36,187 nucleotides of DNA, from positions 1 to 36,187 of the forward strand of contig JALUXR010000075.1 in NCBI GenBank assembly GCA_027013285.1, read 5' to 3'. The stretch comes from Candidatus Altimarinota bacterium (lineage in GTDB: Bacteria; Patescibacteriota; Gracilibacteria; Absconditabacterales; Absconditicoccaceae). How positions within the stretch are numbered: position 1 is the first letter of the stretch; each line of letters opens with the position of its first letter. This document shows, one piece after another, positions 33,100 to 36,187 of the stretch. The notes beneath the pieces were generated by a model. It saw only the letters and a program-made list of their open reading frames with translations, ran no database searches and was not told the origin of the DNA. Both the position numbers and the translations under genes were made by a program.

Positions 33100-34539
33100 T
33101 TATTTACGGTCTTTTTTAAAATTTTTTTCTAAAATATTATAGTCTCAACTTTTTGGGTAAATATATGTAATTGGATCTAAAAGTCAAGTTGGTCTAATAA
33201 TTTGTTCTACAATATGGTTATTTGAAACTTCTTTTTCATATTCAGCTGGTGTTGCAGATACAAAAAGAATATGGACTTTTTTCTTTTTTCTTCAAGTTTT
33301 ATCAAGATATTCTATTCAAATCAACGGATTGGCTCCATTTAGCTTTTCATTGCTTTCAAGGTCTTTCTTTATTTTTTCAATGTTTTTAATTCCTAACATA
33401 TACTCAAGTTCTTGCCAAAATAAAGGTCTATGGTCTATAGCAGAGGGTAGTCTAAATCCGTAATTTATTAGATTTATTTTTCTGCTTCTATCTGCAGAAG
33501 GCATAGCTTTAAATTGAGGGATAGTCATGTGAGATTCATCTATGATTAGCAAAAATTCATCTGGGAAATAATCAAAAATACTTTGAGGTGGCTCACCAGG
33601 ATTTCTTTTTTCAAAATATCTTGAATAATTTTCTACTCCTGTTGCAAATCATGTTTCTTTTAACATTTTTAAATCATATTCTACTTTTTGTTGTATTCTT
33701 TGGGCAAAAACTAATTCATTTCTTTTTTTGAAATATTCTATTCTTTCAGCTAATTCTTGCTTGATTTGTGTGATAATTTCATCTATATCATTCATATTTT
33801 GCATAAACTGAGTTGCAGGCCAAATTACAGTTTGTTGGGTTGTTCCTATATTTTCCCAAGTGATAGGATTTTTCTTTTCTATCATAAAAATTGTTTCTTC
33901 ATCAAAATGTATTCTATAAATCATATCTTCTATAGAACTATAAATATCTAACATATTTCACAAAAAATTGAAACATCAAGGTTGTATATCTCATTTCACA
34001 GGATTATATTGTATTTTAAGTAGTTTAGCTTTTAATTTTTTAAAGTCATATTCTTGTCAAACTTCTAATTTTATGCTAGATTCCATAAACAATTCGGCAG
34101 TTCCAAGTCCATAAATAGCGGAAACAGAACTTACTATTACTGTGTCTTTTCTCGATAACAAGCTGGACATAGTCGCAAGACGATACATCTCAATTTCAGA
34201 ATTTACAGCAGAATCTTTTTCAATATAAACATCTCTTTCTGGAATATAACTTTCGGGTTGATAATAATCGAAATACGATACAAAATAATTTACTGCATTT
34301 TCTGGAAAAAATCATTTAAATTCTGTCGTAAGTTGGGCAGCTAAAGTTTTGTTGTGTGACAAAACTAAGGTTGGTAGCTTTAATTTGTTTATAATATTTG
34401 CCATCGTAAAAGTTTTTCAAGTTCAAGTAGCTCATAATAAAACAACTTTATCATTTCATTCTTGAAAATTGTTCAAAATTTGTTCTATAGCTTTTGGTTG
34501 GTCTCAAGCAGGTTGGTAAGGATTGTGAAGTTTAAACAT
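33100..34539 (-). CDS. uvrB: UvrB-like protein, N-terminal part only (lacks helicase lobe 2 and C-terminal UVR domain)
   Basis: 479 aa; [78 protein letters not shown] (beta-hairpin), [67 protein letters not shown]; then ...[13 protein letters not shown]. Confidence 0.88.
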
Positions 34540-34678
34540 TCTGTGTGTTTATGTTTTTAAATTACTATAAAATAAGATTTTAAGTTAAGATTTCAAGTAA
34601 GGAAAATTGTATTGATTATTGTTTATATAATTTTTATAATCTACAAGTAAATAATATTTAAATTATAAAAATATAAAA

Positions 34679-36187
34679 ATGAAAAAATTATCTTTATATG
34701 TTATATTGGTTTTAGTTTTATGAATTGTGTTTTATTCGTATAGGGCTTATGAAGATGCAAATCACGATATATTTCAAAAAAATAATTTAGCTATTGCGAA
34801 TTTTAAGTCTGTAGAAAATTATTTGGAAAAACATTATAAGTGAAATTATCCTGTTCCAAGTTGAGACCTTATACTTTTGGATAAGACAAAAAAGATGATT
34901 CATCTAACAAATAGAAATACTCCGTTAAATCAGATTAAAAACTTGTCTATAATTCAATGAACTACTTGTCAGATTTTAAAAAATGATAAAAAATTTAATC
35001 AAATAAATTATGATCCTAGATTTTCTATTATAAATAAAAAAACTAAAAAAGTGTTATTTAAAAAATGTTTTACTTATTCTGTTACAAAAGATAGGAAACA
35101 TTTTCAAATTTGATCTTTGACAAAAAATGATTTAGCAATGTTGACTTGAGATTTAACTAAATCTATAACTAAATCTTATGATTCTCCTATTTTAGTAAAA
35201 AATTGATCAGAAGACTTTTTGCCTTACTCAGATACAAAATTAAGTCCTGTAGTAGAAATTAAGAATTTATGAGATTCTAAATTAACTATAAATGTATCTA
35301 ATGACGATATTGATAGAAATATTATTGTTAAAAATGGAGTAAATCAATTATTAACTTGAAATATAAGTTGAAAGTATAATATTTCTATAACTTGAACTGT
35401 ATGAAAGAATACTCAAATAAAATTTGTATCGACAGACGGTAGTATAGTTTATATTAGATGAGATAAAAATACTCATAAAGTTAATTTTGCTTTAAAAAAC
35501 TATTCTGTAAATTGAAATAAATTAAATTATTTTGTAGAAACTTGAAGATTTATAGCAAGTATTGTAAAATTATGACCTGATAAAAATATGTCTGTAAATC
35601 ATAATTGAACTACTTTGGTTATTAGATGAACAAAATTTACTATAGATGCAAATAAAAATACATTTGATACATTTTTGAGTTTATGACATATTGTTCAAAA
35701 AATTTGAAATCAAAGTGTTGATTTGAGTATGCAAAGATGATTTTCTTTGTTAAAAAATAATCACTTAGTGAAAGATATGGAAAAAATTAAACAATTAGCA
35801 TGATTTACAATTTATTCTGATATTTTGAATCAAAATGTTTGAGAACCTAGAATATTTTGAACTTCGAATAATTTAACTTGAATTAATAGAAAAAGAATTC
35901 CAATAATTTCTTATAATGATTGACAAAATTTTTCTGTAATTAAATTAACAAAGCAAAGATTTATAGATAAAATTAATAAAAATTTTGAAAAAAATAAATC
36001 AAAATATTTTAAGGAATGTAATTGAAAAAATGGTTGTGTAAAGCTTATGAAATATAAAGATGCAGTAAATAATATTTGTGAAAATTTAAACTTATGAAAA
36101 TGAATAGATATTACAAAATTGTATTATATACTTAAAAATAATTGATTAAAAAAGTTTAGTAATTGAAAATATTGATATTCTTTTAGT
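34679..36187 (+). CDS. Pilin-like N-terminus plus FecR-like domain protein (3' end beyond window)
   Basis: MKKLSLYVILVLVLGIVFYSYRAYEDANHDIFQKNNLAIANFKSVENYLEKHYKGNYPVPSGD...; later MSVNHNGTTLVIRGTKFTIDANKNTFDTFLSLGHIVQKIGNQSVDLSMQRGFSLL (FecR-like VRGT.F...L.G.V). Confidence 0.6.

Noticed and set aside
32660-33142. 160-aa plus-strand Phe/Ile-rich ORF in the track
   Set aside because: Mirror of the Lys/Asn/Ile-rich minus-strand 551-aa ORF; composition artefact of the opposite strand.
1-36187. TGA = tryptophan (code 4, Mycoplasma-like) as an alternative
   Set aside because: Reading TGA as Trp destroys Walker A in UvrB and the FtsZ GGGTGTG signature; glycine restores them, and TGG still serves as Trp.
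1-36187. CRISPR array, transposase/integrase or prophage genes
   Set aside because: No regularly spaced repeats, transposase motifs or phage structural genes were recognised; the only tandem repeat is the short 23-bp set at 28.8 kb.

Overview
AT-rich chromosomal window from a bacterium that reads UGA as glycine (NCBI code 25, the code of Absconditabacteria/SR1 and Gracilibacteria/BD1-5). The supplied ORF track uses the standard stops, so almost every real gene is cut into fragments. Retranslating by hand with TGA=Gly gives a dense set of full-length genes ending only in TAA or TAG: miaA (partial), murA, a PriA C-terminal half, pilC-like, ftsK, a CorC/HlyC-like gene, a VWA protein, PBP1A, dprA, a transglycosylase/LysM protein, several hypotheticals, a stand-alone DnaE-type PHP domain, relA/spoT, tRNA-Thr(GGT), an atpC-like gene, ftsZ, ftsA, a 944-aa orphan, rlmE, a glycosyltransferase, HU, an AbiEi-like regulator, murG, a uvrB N-terminal half and a pilin/FecR-like protein (partial). 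The most unusual points are: (1) three replication/repair proteins present as partial proteins (PriA lobe 2 only, UvrB lobe 1 only, a PHP domain with no polymerase); (2) a uvrB ORF separated by one in-frame TAA|ATG from a 552-aa unrelated protein; (3) a compact promoter/SD/26-aa membrane peptide/terminator unit; (4) a terminator-like hairpin inside the 5' coding region of priA; (5) a 23-bp tandem repeat upstream of an orphan AbiEi-like gene; (6) a structured intergenic island at about 26.34-26.81 kb. All homology calls come from motif recognition by eye; no searches were run.
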